Shown piece after piece: positions 34,208-43,162 of a stretch of DNA of 64,000 nucleotides. The stretch lies in assembly GCA_044360075.1 (NCBI GenBank), contig JBIKLA010000004.1, forward strand, positions 91,367-155,366, given 5' to 3'. Numbering within the stretch: the stretch's first letter is position 1; each line of letters starts with the position of its first letter. Both the position numbers and the translations under genes were made by a program. The notes beneath the pieces were generated by a model. It had not been told where the DNA came from, did not search any database, and was given only the letters and a program-made list of their open reading frames with translations. The DNA is from OMII01 sp947467385 (GTDB lineage Bacteria > Bdellovibrionota_C > UBA2361 > OMII01).

Positions 34208-36112
34208 ATGAAAAGCCAAAATCAAAAGGCGGTTGTGGTAGTTGGGGGCGGACACGCTGGAATAGAAGCAGCGTATGCGTCAGCCCGCCTTGGGGTGGAG
34301 ACGGTGCTGGTCTCGCTCCGGAAAGAGGGTATCGGGCAGATGTCGTGTAACCCAGCCATCGGCGGAGTGGGAAAGGGGCACCTCGTAAAGGAGGTCGACG
34401 CCCTGGGCGGCCTTATGGGCAGGGCTATCGATGCAACCGGGATTCAGTTCCGCCTCCTCAACGAGAGCAAGGGCGCGGCCGCGAGGGCTTCCCGTGCCCA
34501 GGCCGATCGGGATCTCTACAAGGGCTGGGTTCAGCGAGTCCTATCAGGGGTTCCGCACCTCACCATCGTCGAGGGCGAGGCCTCCGAGCTGGTTGTTGAA
34601 AACAGCCGCGTGGTTGGCGTGAAGCTCGCCGATGGCTCATGCATCGCCGCACACGCCGCGGTGCTCACTACAGGCACGTTCCTGCGGGGGCTCATGCACA
34701 CGGGGCAGCAGCAGTCGCAGGGGGGGAGGCTTGGCGACAAGGCCTCCAACACGCTGAGCGAATCCCTCAAGGCGCAAGGATTTTTGCTGGGTCGCCTCAA
34801 GACGGGCACACCGCCACGCCTCAAGCGCTCAAGCATCGACTTCTCGAAGCTCACCGAGCAGCCGGGCGACAGGGAGCCCCAGCCGTTTTCGTTCATGACG
34901 GCGTCTATCGACCGCCCGCAGATTTCTTGCTGGATGACGCAGACGAATGAGGAGGCGCACGACTTAATCCGCTCAAATAGAGAGCGCAGCCCGATGTTTA
35001 ACGGGCAGATTAAGTCTGGGGGGCCGCGATACTGCCCCTCAATAGAGGACAAGGTGTTTCGCTTTGCTGACAAAAAAAGCCACACGGTATTTCTTGAGCC
35101 TGAGGGCTTTGAGTCGGACATCGTGTACCCCAACGGCATATCGACCTCTTTGCCGATCGACGTTCAGGAGGCCTTCATAAGAAAGATACAGGGACTCGAG
35201 CATGTGCAGTTCCTCGCGCCTGGCTACGCCGTTGAGTATGACTTCGTTGATCCCAGGGAGCTTAAGCCCACGTACGAAACCAAGGATGTCTCGGGGCTCT
35301 ACCTTGCGGGGCAGATTAACGGCACGAGCGGCTATGAGGAGGCGGCGGCTCAGGGAATTATCGCTGGCGCCAATGCCGCACTCGCCGTGCTCGGAGAGGA
35401 GCCGCTGACTATTGGCCGAGGTGTGGGCTACATCGGGGTCATGACCGATGACCTGACGGCGAATGGAGTTGATGAGCCGTACCGCATGTTCACCTCGCGC
35501 GCCGAGTACAGGCTCATCTTACGGGAAGATAACGCCGCAGCGCGCCTCTGCCCGATAGCAATCCAGCGCGGCCTCTTAAGCGACGAGCAGAGGACCCGCT
35601 TCGAGGGGCGGCAAGAGAGACACGAACGCGCGCTTGCCTGGCTCTCGTCAGAGCGCATCAGGCCAACAGCCGACACCAACGAATGGCTCGCGGGCAAGGG
35701 CACGGCGGCTCTCAAGGATAGCCTCTCCTTGTCTCAACTCCTCAGGCGACCGGAGATTTCCATCGAAGACATCCACGAGAAGTTTCCTCCGGCGCATCCG
35801 CTGCCAAAGGACCTGCGTTCTGCGCTAGAGATTGAGACGAAGTTCGCGGGATACCTCAGCCGTCAGGAGGAGGAGGTGCAGCGCCTCAAAAAGATAGAGG
35901 TCGATATAATACCGGCGGACTTCCCGTACGACGCGATTAAGCAGCTCCGAACAGAGGCGCGCGAAAAGCTTAAGAAGCACAGGCCGGCAACGATCGGGCA
36001 AGCGATGCGAATCCCGGGCATGACGCCAAGCGCGGTTTCTCTCCTTGCCGTGTACCTCAAGCGATTTCGGGCTGGCCAAATTGAGGCCATTCAGCCCCCC
36101 GGGTGCGACTAG
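34208..36112 (+). CDS. mnmG: tRNA uridine-5-carboxymethylaminomethyl synthase MnmG (GidA)
   Basis: 634 residues, normal for the family. With MnmE it modifies the wobble uridine (U34) of certain tRNAs using FAD. The dinucleotide-binding VVGGGHAGIEAAYASARLG opens the protein; GQMSCNPAIGGVGKGHLVKE and DGLGGLMGRAIDATG-like DALGGLMGRAIDATGIQF follow. TSGYEEAAAQG and MFTSRAEYRLILREDNAAARL are the two standard signatures, and IPGMTPSAVSLLAVYLK closes the C-terminal helical domain. No ribosome site is visible before ATG 34208. Proximity to the origin is common for this gene. Confidence 0.96.
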   Translation: MKSQNQKAVVVVGGGHAGIEAAYASARLGVETVLVSLRKEGIGQMSCNPAIGGVGKGHLVKEVDALGGLMGRAIDATGIQFRLLNESKGAAARASRAQADRDLYKGWVQRVLSGVPHLTIVEGEASELVVENSRVVGVKLADGSCIAAHAAVLTTGTFLRGLMHTGQQQSQGGRLGDKASNTLSESLKAQGFLLGRLKTGTPPRLKRSSIDFSKLTEQPGDREPQPFSFMTASIDRPQISCWMTQTNEEAHDLIRSNRERSPMFNGQIKSGGPRYCPSIEDKVFRFADKKSHTVFLEPEGFESDIVYPNGISTSLPIDVQEAFIRKIQGLEHVQFLAPGYAVEYDFVDPRELKPTYETKDVSGLYLAGQINGTSGYEEAAAQGIIAGANAALAVLGEEPLTIGRGVGYIGVMTDDLTANGVDEPYRMFTSRAEYRLILREDNAAARLCPIAIQRGLLSDEQRTRFEGRQERHERALAWLSSERIRPTADTNEWLAGKGTAALKDSLSLSQLLRRPEISIEDIHEKFPPAHPLPKDLRSALEIETKFAGYLSRQEEEVQRLKKIEVDIIPADFPYDAIKQLRTEAREKLKKHRPATIGQAMRIPGMTPSAVSLLAVYLKRFRAGQIEAIQPPGCD

Positions 36113-36219
36113 AAAACCAGCGCAACTTTCCAAACCTGTAGGCTCGTGCGAAAAGGGACCGTGTGGGCCCTGGGCAATAGTGTCCGAGCACTCTGAGGAT
36201 CAGGAAGGCGAGGCGGAAC

Positions 36220-36546
36220 ATGAAGCGATTAGGGAGAGTGGGCGCATTTTTCTTCGGGCTGGCCTGTTTGGCAGCTGAATTGCCCAATGGTGAGGCGCAG
36301 GGCAGGGACCCGAAGAACATATGGGAGTCGTGCGAGACCTCACGAGACTGTGTCGTGATTGATGTTGGGGGATGCATCGGGACCAGGGCTATTGCCAGGA
36401 AGTATGAGGCGGAATACCGAGAGTGGGCTGCTGAGGAGAATCCGCGGCGAAATTGTATCGAGGATCCTCGCATGGAGGAGATCCCGGTTGAGCGGCTGAC
36501 CGCCCGCTGCGAAGAGCGCCGCTGCATTATGGAAGAAAAGGAGTAG
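36220..36546 (+). CDS. small secreted Cys-rich protein, unknown
   Basis: 108 residues. A signal peptide (LGRVGAFFFGLACLAAEL, cleavage probably near NGEAQG) precedes about 80 residues with seven Cys (one more sits in the signal). The pattern ESCETSRDCVVIDVGGCIG, later NCIEDPR and ending RCEERRCIMEE suggests disulfide bonds and a small periplasmic fold; I have seen similar short DCVVV-type secreted proteins without known function. A purine-rich leader (AGGAAGGCGAGGCGGAAC) precedes the ATG. The 3' end overlaps the SGNH hydrolase gene by 20 bases tail to tail. Confidence 0.6.
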   Translation: MKRLGRVGAFFFGLACLAAELPNGEAQGRDPKNIWESCETSRDCVVIDVGGCIGTRAIARKYEAEYREWAAEENPRRNCIEDPRMEEIPVERLTARCEERRCIMEEKE

Positions 36547-37525
36547 CGCGCGCGAGCGCCTCTGCAACAGCAACATGACCGGCGCGGGAGAGGTGATGCT
36601 CCTCCTCGGTGTAGAGCTCGGGGTGGTTTTGAAACCGGCGCGACAGGTTAATCGTTTCTATTCCCTCGTTCGCCAAGATGGCAGCAGAGTCGTCGTTGAG
36701 CGACTGGGAAACGCTCGAATTGGGCTGCGCCTGTTCATACGACGGAATTATGAGCGCGATAAGGGGCGCACGCAGTGAATGAGCCAGTTGTTTCACGTGG
36801 CGGACGACGGCGCTCATAATCTCCATCGTTTTTGGGGTCACAGGCTGGGGCGCCTCGTGGTCGGTGAAGAGCACCGGCTGCAGCGCCTCCTCGACTTCGG
36901 GCTTAAGGAAGCGCCCGGTCAGGAAGAAGCGAACGAGCATCGATGTGCGAAGCATGGGCAGCGCCTCGGTGACGGGATTCGAGGTGGTGCGACGCAGGGA
37001 ACCGTCAGAAGCTACCTCAAAAAGCCGATTTTTAATTAGGTCGTTAAGATCGTTTGATGGAAAGAGGGACCATACGATTACGTCGGGACGGAGCGAAGGA
37101 GCACATACCGAGAGCGCGATGAGCTCCTGATCGGGCCCGTAACCCTGCACGCCGAGGTTGAGCACCTCGCTCTTAGGAACGAGCGCCTGCAGGCGCTTGG
37201 GAAAGGTCTCATTGGGGGCAACGAAGAGCCCCATCGGAAACGAGTCCCCCACGACAACGACTCGCTGACGGGACGGATCCTTTGCGCCGAAGTCAGCGTC
37301 ACGGAAGCCTAGGCGGTTGATTGCGCGCTGCGGATTGGGCAGAAAGCGATAGAGGATGTTTGGGTCGAGGGCAAAGGTGAGCGGATACTGGATTCCTTGG
37401 GCATGGAGGTCGTAGGGGGGCATGAGCCCCCAGACGCGAACGCTTACCTCGGTAACTAGGCCGCACAGCAGCGCAACGAACGACCAGTAGCTGAGGGACC
37501 GAATCAGCGAGCGGCTCGATGCCAT
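36527..37525 (-). CDS. SGNH/GDSL-type hydrolase, membrane anchored
   Basis: 332 residues. One N-terminal membrane helix (LSYWSFVALLCGLVTEVSVRV) anchors a periplasmic SGNH domain. Block I is VVVVGDSFPMGLFV (catalytic Ser in GDSF near residue 94), block II is the GVQGYGPDQELI segment, block III is LFPSNDLND with the Asn, and block V is EEEHHLSRAGHVAVAE with the catalytic His. All four positions are kept. Such proteins remove or transfer acyl groups on polysaccharides or lipids. It starts six bases after the glmU stop, so the two are probably cotranscribed, which hints at a cell-envelope polysaccharide role. Confidence 0.78.
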   Translation of the reverse strand: MASSRSLIRSLSYWSFVALLCGLVTEVSVRVWGLMPPYDLHAQGIQYPLTFALDPNILYRFLPNPQRAINRLGFRDADFGAKDPSRQRVVVVGDSFPMGLFVAPNETFPKRLQALVPKSEVLNLGVQGYGPDQELIALSVCAPSLRPDVIVWSLFPSNDLNDLIKNRLFEVASDGSLRRTTSNPVTEALPMLRTSMLVRFFLTGRFLKPEVEEALQPVLFTDHEAPQPVTPKTMEIMSAVVRHVKQLAHSLRAPLIALIIPSYEQAQPNSSVSQSLNDDSAAILANEGIETINLSRRFQNHPELYTEEEHHLSRAGHVAVAEALARATPFLP

Positions 37526-37531
37526 CGAGGA

Positions 37532-38941
37532 TTACTTGCCCTTCTCAAGAAGAGCGCGTCGGGACTTGGCCCACCCATCCTTGTTGTCTTGGCGGGCACG
37601 CCCCACACCGAGCGCATCTTTGGGGACGTCGCGGGTGATGACGGAGCCCGCAGCGACGATCGCCCCGTCGCCGATCGAAACGGGGGCAACGAGGCTGGAG
37701 TTGCTTCCGATAAAGGCATCCTTGCCAATCGAGGTCTTGGACTTCTTGTGGCCGTCGTAGTTGCATGTGATCGTCCCGGCGCCGATGTTGGCGTGCTCGT
37801 GCACGGTGCAGTCGCCCAGGTAGGTAAGGTGCGATGCCTTTGCCCCATCGTGCATGGTGGTATTCTTGGTTTCGACGAAGTTCCCGACGCGAACGTCCTT
37901 GCCAAGCACCGTACCCGGGCGCACGTTTGCGAATGGCCCCACGGTGGAGAGCTCGCCGATTGATGCTCCCTCAATGCGAGAGCCGAGCTTAATGAGTACT
38001 CCCGGAGCAACCACTGAGTCGATGATGAGGCTTGTACCCTCAATGATGGCACCAGCGCCGATGGAGGTTTTGCCCCGAAGCTGCACGTTGGGGCCAATAT
38101 GGGCGCCGGCTTCGATCTCTACAGAGGAATCAATCAAGCAGGTGTCGGGCGCGTCAAAAAGCACTCCATGCTCGCGCAGGGCGGTCACGTGTCGGCGCTT
38201 GAGAACCTCATTGACGTAGTGAAGCTCAGCGGGATTGTTGACCCCAGCGGCTTCCTCAATGTTCCCGAGCGGAAAGGCATTGACCGTCTGGCCCTCTTTG
38301 GCGGCTTTCTCGACGATGTCGGTCAGGTAGTACTCACCCTGGGAATTGTTTGGCACGAGCGCCTCGATAGCAGGCTTAAGGAACGACGAGTCGACCGCAT
38401 AAACTCCGGAGTTGACCTCCCGAATAAGGAGCTCCTCGGGATTGCAGTCGCGAGCCTCGGTGATGCGCAGGATCTGGCCCTTGCTGTCACGAACAATTCT
38501 TCCATAACCGTTCGGAGGCGGAACTTGGAAGGAGAGCATCGTCACGGTGGACTTCTTAAAGGAGTGAAAGTCAACGAGGTGCTGTATAGTGGCCGAGGTG
38601 AAGAGGGGATGGTCGGCGTACGTGAGGATGACCGTCCCCGAGCATTCCGCCAGGGCTGGAAGCGCAGATCGGACTGCATCTCCAGTTCCGAGCTGCTTCT
38701 CCTGGTGCGCAAACACGAGTGCGTGTCCTGAGGCGCTCTTGCTCGTCTGAAGGTGCTCCTCAAGGATCTCCCGCTTGTGCCCGACCACGATAATGGTCTT
38801 TCTCGGCCTTAGGGGCGCGAGGCTGTCGAGGGCGTGATCGATGAGGGCCTTTTCGCGGGTCTTGATCACCGCTTTTGGGAGGTCTCCCCCCATTCGCTTG
38901 CCGATGCCGGCGGCTAAGATGACGCAGCAGATATTGTCCAT
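37532..38941 (-). CDS. glmU: bifunctional GlcNAc-1-P uridyltransferase / GlcN-1-P acetyltransferase GlmU
   Basis: 469 residues from ATG 38941; the track reading to 39076 adds 45 residues before the nucleotide-binding motif and is rejected. The N-terminal domain begins VILAAGIGKRMGGDLPK; LGTGDAVRSAL and LTYADHPLF follow (YGD is usual, YAD here). The C-terminal left-handed beta helix shows the hexapeptide pattern, with NVRPGTVLGKDVRVGNFVE, KASHLTYLGD and IGAGTITCNYDGHKKSKT. It makes UDP-GlcNAc for peptidoglycan and LPS. Codons for the Lys and Arg that bind acetyl-CoA are kept. It is divergent from icd. Confidence 0.95.
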   Translation of the reverse strand: MDNICCVILAAGIGKRMGGDLPKAVIKTREKALIDHALDSLAPLRPRKTIIVVGHKREILEEHLQTSKSASGHALVFAHQEKQLGTGDAVRSALPALAECSGTVILTYADHPLFTSATIQHLVDFHSFKKSTVTMLSFQVPPPNGYGRIVRDSKGQILRITEARDCNPEELLIREVNSGVYAVDSSFLKPAIEALVPNNSQGEYYLTDIVEKAAKEGQTVNAFPLGNIEEAAGVNNPAELHYVNEVLKRRHVTALREHGVLFDAPDTCLIDSSVEIEAGAHIGPNVQLRGKTSIGAGAIIEGTSLIIDSVVAPGVLIKLGSRIEGASIGELSTVGPFANVRPGTVLGKDVRVGNFVETKNTTMHDGAKASHLTYLGDCTVHEHANIGAGTITCNYDGHKKSKTSIGKDAFIGSNSSLVAPVSIGDGAIVAAGSVITRDVPKDALGVGRARQDNKDGWAKSRRALLEKGK

Positions 38942-39087
38942 ACCCCAGGAAGGTAGCACGGCGAGGGGAGCCCTAAAATAGGTGTGGTTGGGCGGGGCGG
39001 ATGCCAAGCGATCCGCTTCATACGGCCCTTTTGCCCCGCTGCCTTCCCTGCTATTTATAGCGCGGCAGCGTTTCAATTGAGGGCACT

Positions 39088-40320
39088 ATGGCAGCAAAAA
39101 TAAAGGTACAAAACCCGGTTGTAGAGCTCGACGGCGACGAGATGACTCGCATCATCTGGCAGATCATTCGCGAGAAGCTGATCCTTCCCTTCCTCGATAT
39201 CGACATAAAGTACTACGACCTCTCAATCCAGAACCGCGATGCCACCAATGACCAGGTGACGATTGACTCCGCCGAGGCCATTAAGAACTACGGGGTAGGG
39301 ATAAAGTGCGCCACTATCACCCCGGACGAGGCGCGCGTGAAGGAGTTTAGCCTCAAGAAAATGTGGAAGTCCCCCAACGGAACTATCCGCAACATCATCG
39401 GCGGAACGGTTTTCCGCGAGCCGATCATCTGCAAAAACATCCCGAGGCTCGTGCCGGGATGGACCGAGTCGATAGTCGTTGGTCGACACGCATTCGGGGA
39501 CCAGTACCGCGCGACTGACTTTAAGGTTCCGGGCAAGGGAAAGTTGACCATGAAGTTTCAGCCTGCCGATGGGGGCGCGGCAATTGAGTACGACGTTTTC
39601 GACTTCCCAGCTGCTGGCGTTGCCATGGGAATGTATAACCTCGATGAGTCGATTGCGAGCTTTGCCCGCAGCTGCCTTAACTATGGCCTCGCCAAGAAGC
39701 TACCGACGTACCTCTCAACGAAGAACACGATCCTCAAGGTCTATGACGGCCGCTTCAAGGACATCTTCCAAGAGATTTACGACCGGGAGTTTAAGGCCAA
39801 GTTTGAGGCAGCTGGCATTGAGTACCAGCACCGCCTCATCGACGACATGGTGGCCTACGCCATGAAGTCAAAGGGCGGCTTCGTGTGGGCGTGTAAGAAC
39901 TACGACGGCGACGTCCAGTCTGACTCGATTGCGCAGGGCTTTGGCTCACTGGGCCTCATGACCTCAGTGCTGATGACCGAGGATGGCAAGACCATCGAGG
40001 CGGAAGCTGCCCACGGGACCGTCACAAGGCACTATCGCATGCACCAGCAGGGCAAGGAGACCTCGACGAACCCGATAGCATCTATCTTCGCCTGGACGAC
40101 GGGGCTTAAGTACCGCGGGCAGTTTGACGGCACGCCTGATGTTGTCCAGTTTGCTGACTCGCTTGAGAAGGCGTGCGTGTCGTGCGTTGAGAGCGGCAAG
40201 ATGACCAAGGATCTCGCCATATGCGTCCACGGTGACGCGGTAACGCGCCAGCACTACCTGAGCACCGAGGAGTTTATGGAAGCGGTCGCAGCGGAGCTTT
40301 CGAAGCGCATGTTGCACTAG
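39088..40320 (+). CDS. icd: NADP-dependent isocitrate dehydrogenase (eukaryote-like type)
   Basis: 410 residues. It oxidises isocitrate to 2-oxoglutarate in the citric acid cycle. The N-terminus NPVVELDGDEMTRIIWQ, the phosphate-binding KSPNGTIRNIIGGTVFREP and VVGRHAFGDQYRATDF, and the metal-binding IDDMVAYAMKSKGGFVWACKN agree with the homodimeric IDH1/IDH2 type also present in many bacteria, not with E. coli Icd. NADP specificity is typical of this type. A ribosome site GAGGG lies five bases upstream of ATG 39088. The gene converges on the TlpA-like gene with 12 bases between stops. Confidence 0.95.
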   Translation: MAAKIKVQNPVVELDGDEMTRIIWQIIREKLILPFLDIDIKYYDLSIQNRDATNDQVTIDSAEAIKNYGVGIKCATITPDEARVKEFSLKKMWKSPNGTIRNIIGGTVFREPIICKNIPRLVPGWTESIVVGRHAFGDQYRATDFKVPGKGKLTMKFQPADGGAAIEYDVFDFPAAGVAMGMYNLDESIASFARSCLNYGLAKKLPTYLSTKNTILKVYDGRFKDIFQEIYDREFKAKFEAAGIEYQHRLIDDMVAYAMKSKGGFVWACKNYDGDVQSDSIAQGFGSLGLMTSVLMTEDGKTIEAEAAHGTVTRHYRMHQQGKETSTNPIASIFAWTTGLKYRGQFDGTPDVVQFADSLEKACVSCVESGKMTKDLAICVHGDAVTRQHYLSTEEFMEAVAAELSKRMLH

Positions 40321-40332
40321 CCGCGCAAGTCA

Positions 40333-40899
40333 TTACTTGAGCGCAAGCAGGGAACGCAGGAGGTCTCCGCGGTCCCATTCGTACGCACCGACGAACCGGC
40401 TGGTCATCTCTCCGGTTTTTGGATTCCGCACTGCGACCGGGGCCCCATGGCTGTTGATCAAGACGGTGGTGGGAAGATCCGCGAGGTCAAAGAGCCCCTT
40501 CGTTGCGCCTGAGGTGTCGATGACAAGAGGCACGGGGAGGCGAAATCTGGCGGCGAGTGCCACGGCATCTTCAGGCGAGTCATCAATAGCGATGACCACA
40601 ATTCCGACATGCTCCGCATCCTCATTTCGCCGAAGGGCGACTATGTAGGGAAGCTCGAAAGCGCAGAGCGAGCACCACGAGGCAAGAAAATGGATCATAA
40701 CAACAGGCTTCGAAAGCTCGTCTGGAAGACCCGATGCGTCATTGGCGGGAGGGAGCCGCGAGATAAGCTGTAGTGACGGAGAGAGCTGCTCGTTTGTTGC
40801 AGAGCAGCCGCCGACGAGTAGCGCGCCGCCGCTTAAGAGGGTGCAGAGGGGACGCCGAAGAGGTTTTAGGAGGACGTCGAGCATGGCCGTGAGCGTCAC
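40333..40899 (-). CDS. TlpA-like thioredoxin-fold lipoprotein
   Basis: 188 residues from GTG 40899, whose four-base overlap (GTGA) with the upstream lipoprotein stop suggests translational coupling; ATG 40884 is the alternative. A lipobox LLVGGC places the acylated Cys near residue 32. The thioredoxin fold has the redox pair in FLASWCSLCAFELP (C-S-L-C instead of C-P-x-C), VVIAIDDSPEDAVA and the cis-Pro strand DLPTTVLINSHGAPV. It is a periplasmic or outer-membrane redox protein of the TlpA/ResA kind. Replacement of the usual Pro in CxxC alters the redox potential in known family members, so substrate class is uncertain. Confidence 0.83.
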   Translation of the reverse strand: MTLTAMLDVLLKPLRRPLCTLLSGGALLVGGCSATNEQLSPSLQLISRLPPANDASGLPDELSKPVVMIHFLASWCSLCAFELPYIVALRRNEDAEHVGIVVIAIDDSPEDAVALAARFRLPVPLVIDTSGATKGLFDLADLPTTVLINSHGAPVAVRNPKTGEMTSRFVGAYEWDRGDLLRSLLALK

Positions 40900-41912
40900 C
40901 GGTAGCTCACGCTATGGGCCTTAAGCTTTTGTGATGTTGTCCTGGCGAACTCATCCTTAAGCGATACGACCACGAATTGGTTAGCGAATGAGTCGCTGCC
41001 TAATGGTATGAACTCCCCGATGTAGTGGCCCGGGGCGCGCTCAATCATAGGGATATCGCGCGCAACGTTGCCGACGGAGAAGCTGGCGGCTTGGCCGGGC
41101 GATCCGAAGGCTACAACAACCAGCTTGCCTGACTGCGCGATCGAGCCGGTGTGTGCATCATGCCCTGAGGCTATAATGGCGGGCGGCGCGGAGTTGAGAA
41201 CTTCGGGACGGCCCCTGTTCTCAAGTGGCGCGATAGCCCGGTCAGCGACCTCACGACCGAGGTTGTGGATGATCTCGTTATCGAGGCCCTTGAGCGGCTC
41301 AATGACAAGGTTAGAGAACCCCGTGGGTCCCTTCGTGACTCCGCGCGTCTCGGAGTCCTCTGCGGTTATCTCATAGAGGACTTGGTTGTTCTTCGCCGAC
41401 ACAAGGGTCAGCTTGAGCGCTATTGTCGCCACTGACTCGATGCCGTAATAGCTCCGGTCCCAGCGCGTAACGCGCCCGTAGAGGACGGCATCACAGGCAA
41501 GAATCTTCGAGCAGAGCATCTTTGGGTCCGCAGCAAGAACCCTGCGTGCATCAATGGCGATCGGATTCGTTCCCTCCCGTCCATAGCCGCTATGAATGAG
41601 CTCTGAGTCAACGACGACGGGAGTAATAACGTCAAGAGAGGCCTTCGAGAGCTCCGATTGCACGAGGCCTTGCATAAATTGGGCGGGTGTCAGCTTCTGT
41701 TCTGAAGAGAGCAGAACTACCTTGTCGATCAGGAGGTTTGCGTCCTCCTCGACGACCGTGCCGTCGGAGTTAACCTGCACAAACGGAAGCACAGCGATAC
41801 GGATTGGCTCGCCGGGGTTGAAGTTAAGCGTGTGCTCGTAAGAGCCGGCGCAGCCCGCAAGAAATATGAGGGCCGGAAGGGCCGCTGCGGTAATAATTGA
41901 ATAGAGTTTCAT
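40896..41912 (-). CDS. outer-membrane lipoprotein, GNA1162/DUF799-like N-terminus (tentative)
   Basis: 338 residues. The signal ends in LIFLAGC, so Cys near residue 21 is acylated. The next part, EPIRIAVLPFVQVNSDGT and a long helix up to ACDAVLYGRVTRWDRSYYG, has the order of secreted nucleotide-fold-like lipoproteins such as GNA1162/DUF799 or CsgG relatives; this is a resemblance only. From about residue 255 a second, beta-rich domain follows with KLVVVAFGSPGQAASFSV and APGHYIGEFIPL. The same kind of domain ends the neighbouring lipoprotein. The stop overlaps the TlpA-like start, and the upstream neighbour ends 11 bases before its start. Confidence 0.6.
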   Translation of the reverse strand: MKLYSIITAAALPALIFLAGCAGSYEHTLNFNPGEPIRIAVLPFVQVNSDGTVVEEDANLLIDKVVLLSSEQKLTPAQFMQGLVQSELSKASLDVITPVVVDSELIHSGYGREGTNPIAIDARRVLAADPKMLCSKILACDAVLYGRVTRWDRSYYGIESVATIALKLTLVSAKNNQVLYEITAEDSETRGVTKGPTGFSNLVIEPLKGLDNEIIHNLGREVADRAIAPLENRGRPEVLNSAPPAIIASGHDAHTGSIAQSGKLVVVAFGSPGQAASFSVGNVARDIPMIERAPGHYIGEFIPLGSDSFANQFVVVSLKDEFARTTSQKLKAHSVSYR

Positions 41913-41923
41913 GACACTGCCTC

Positions 41924-43102
41924 CTACTTGTTCTCTACCGCAACCGGCAGGGACGGCACTCCGCCTGCGCCGATGGCCATGACGTGAACCCGTGACGCAT
42001 TAGACGGAAGAGCTGTGCTCGTTGACTTCACGTCAGCCACTTTTTGGAACGGCCCCGCCGGGGACTCTGAGGTGAAGAGCACGAGGCGCTCAAAGGCGCA
42101 TGGCGCCACTGCCTGAGCGCAGTCGGGGGTGACGTCCTGCTTGCCTCCGACGCTCGAGCACGCGACCGACACGTTGCCCGACGTTGCAATAACCCGTCCG
42201 GTCAGGTCGCACGCAGGCTTGGATGGCAGGGGAACATCCTGGCGAACTGAGGTTCCAAATGGGCTTCGGAGCTCAACGGCGCTCATCTGTTGGTGCTTCG
42301 GCGCCACAAGGCTTGAAAAATTGCCGCAGTACTGTCCCGGCGACACCTCCCTGAGGCTGGCGCGGCTCTTGCCAGTCAAGAGATAGGCGAAGGAGTGGGG
42401 AGTTCCCCGTGCGCAGAGCTGGTAGGTTGTTGGGCTCTTCCACGAGGCGGTGGCCGAGGTGAGCGCAACTGTGGCGCCCTCTCGAGTGCGCGCGTCGCCA
42501 ATGTCTAGGGGAGGCGGAAGCTGCTCGGTGACGGTGAAGGCAAACTTGTCCGCAAGGGTCTCAAAGACATGCTCCTTGGTGTTCTTCACCGAAGAGATAA
42601 TCGCCTGGAAGATCTGGCCTGACTGGAGCAGTAGCCCCCCCTCCTCGCTTTGGGTGTTCTTGACCGTCACGAGCAGCTTGCTGGACCGGTCGGACACCGA
42701 GATCTCGCCAGAAAGCTCGTTGTAGTACCCGGCGATGAAGTTGTTGCGCGCAAAGGAGTTAAGCGAGAGGTTCACAAAGCCGTCGATGAGGTACCGGTCA
42801 GCAAGGACCGTCCGCTCGGGGCAGCTCGGGGAGGAGCAGACGGCGGCCACGGCCGCATCGTCAAGGACGACGAAGCGGCGATTTCGAAGCTCATTGATGA
42901 GCGCCTGGCGCACTAGGTCGATCCGCTCCCGGGGGATATCCACAGAGTAGTCCGACGGCAGAAGCGCGAGACTTGAGGGCATGGTCCCCCCCTGCGGCAG
43001 CTGGGACTGTACGGTTGGCCCGCAGCCAACTAAAAAGAAGGCCAGCGCAGAGAACGGCAGCAAGAGCGAGTGTGGCAGGTAGCGGTGTTTGCGGATACGC
43101 AT
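41924..43102 (-). CDS. outer-membrane lipoprotein, paralogous domain layout to its neighbour
   Basis: 392 residues from ATG 43102, preceded by AAAGGA with seven bases of spacing; the reading to 43156 is rejected. Lipobox FFLVGC places the lipid Cys near residue 23. The N-terminal domain has SLALLPSDYSVDIPRERIDL, RRFVVLDDAAVAAVC and RYLIDGFVNLSLNS, again like periplasmic CsgG/GNA1162-type lipoproteins. A beta-rich C-terminal domain has SFAYLLTGKSRASLREV and SPGQYCGNFSSL, comparable with APGHYIGEFIPL of the next gene. Three Cys pairs in the C-terminal third suggest disulfides. Function unknown. Confidence 0.58.
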   Translation of the reverse strand: MRIRKHRYLPHSLLLPFSALAFFLVGCGPTVQSQLPQGGTMPSSLALLPSDYSVDIPRERIDLVRQALINELRNRRFVVLDDAAVAAVCSSPSCPERTVLADRYLIDGFVNLSLNSFARNNFIAGYYNELSGEISVSDRSSKLLVTVKNTQSEEGGLLLQSGQIFQAIISSVKNTKEHVFETLADKFAFTVTEQLPPPLDIGDARTREGATVALTSATASWKSPTTYQLCARGTPHSFAYLLTGKSRASLREVSPGQYCGNFSSLVAPKHQQMSAVELRSPFGTSVRQDVPLPSKPACDLTGRVIATSGNVSVACSSVGGKQDVTPDCAQAVAPCAFERLVLFTSESPAGPFQKVADVKSTSTALPSNASRVHVMAIGAGGVPSLPVAVENK

Positions 43103-43162
43103 GTTCAATCCTTTAACTCGACGGCGCCCGCGCAAGCACAGAGGCGCGCGCAGCATACAGAG

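Noticed and set aside
33991..34209. Longer N-terminus of the lytic transglycosylase
   Set aside because: Would overlap the mnmG start and place 73 odd residues before the membrane anchor; the AT-richer gap is better explained as mnmG promoter region.
34531..35139. 202-residue minus-strand ORF inside mnmG
   Set aside because: Antisense shadow of a conserved gene without ribosome site or recognisable motif.
38099..38731. 210-residue plus-strand ORF inside glmU
   Set aside because: Antisense shadow; glmU motifs cover the same DNA.
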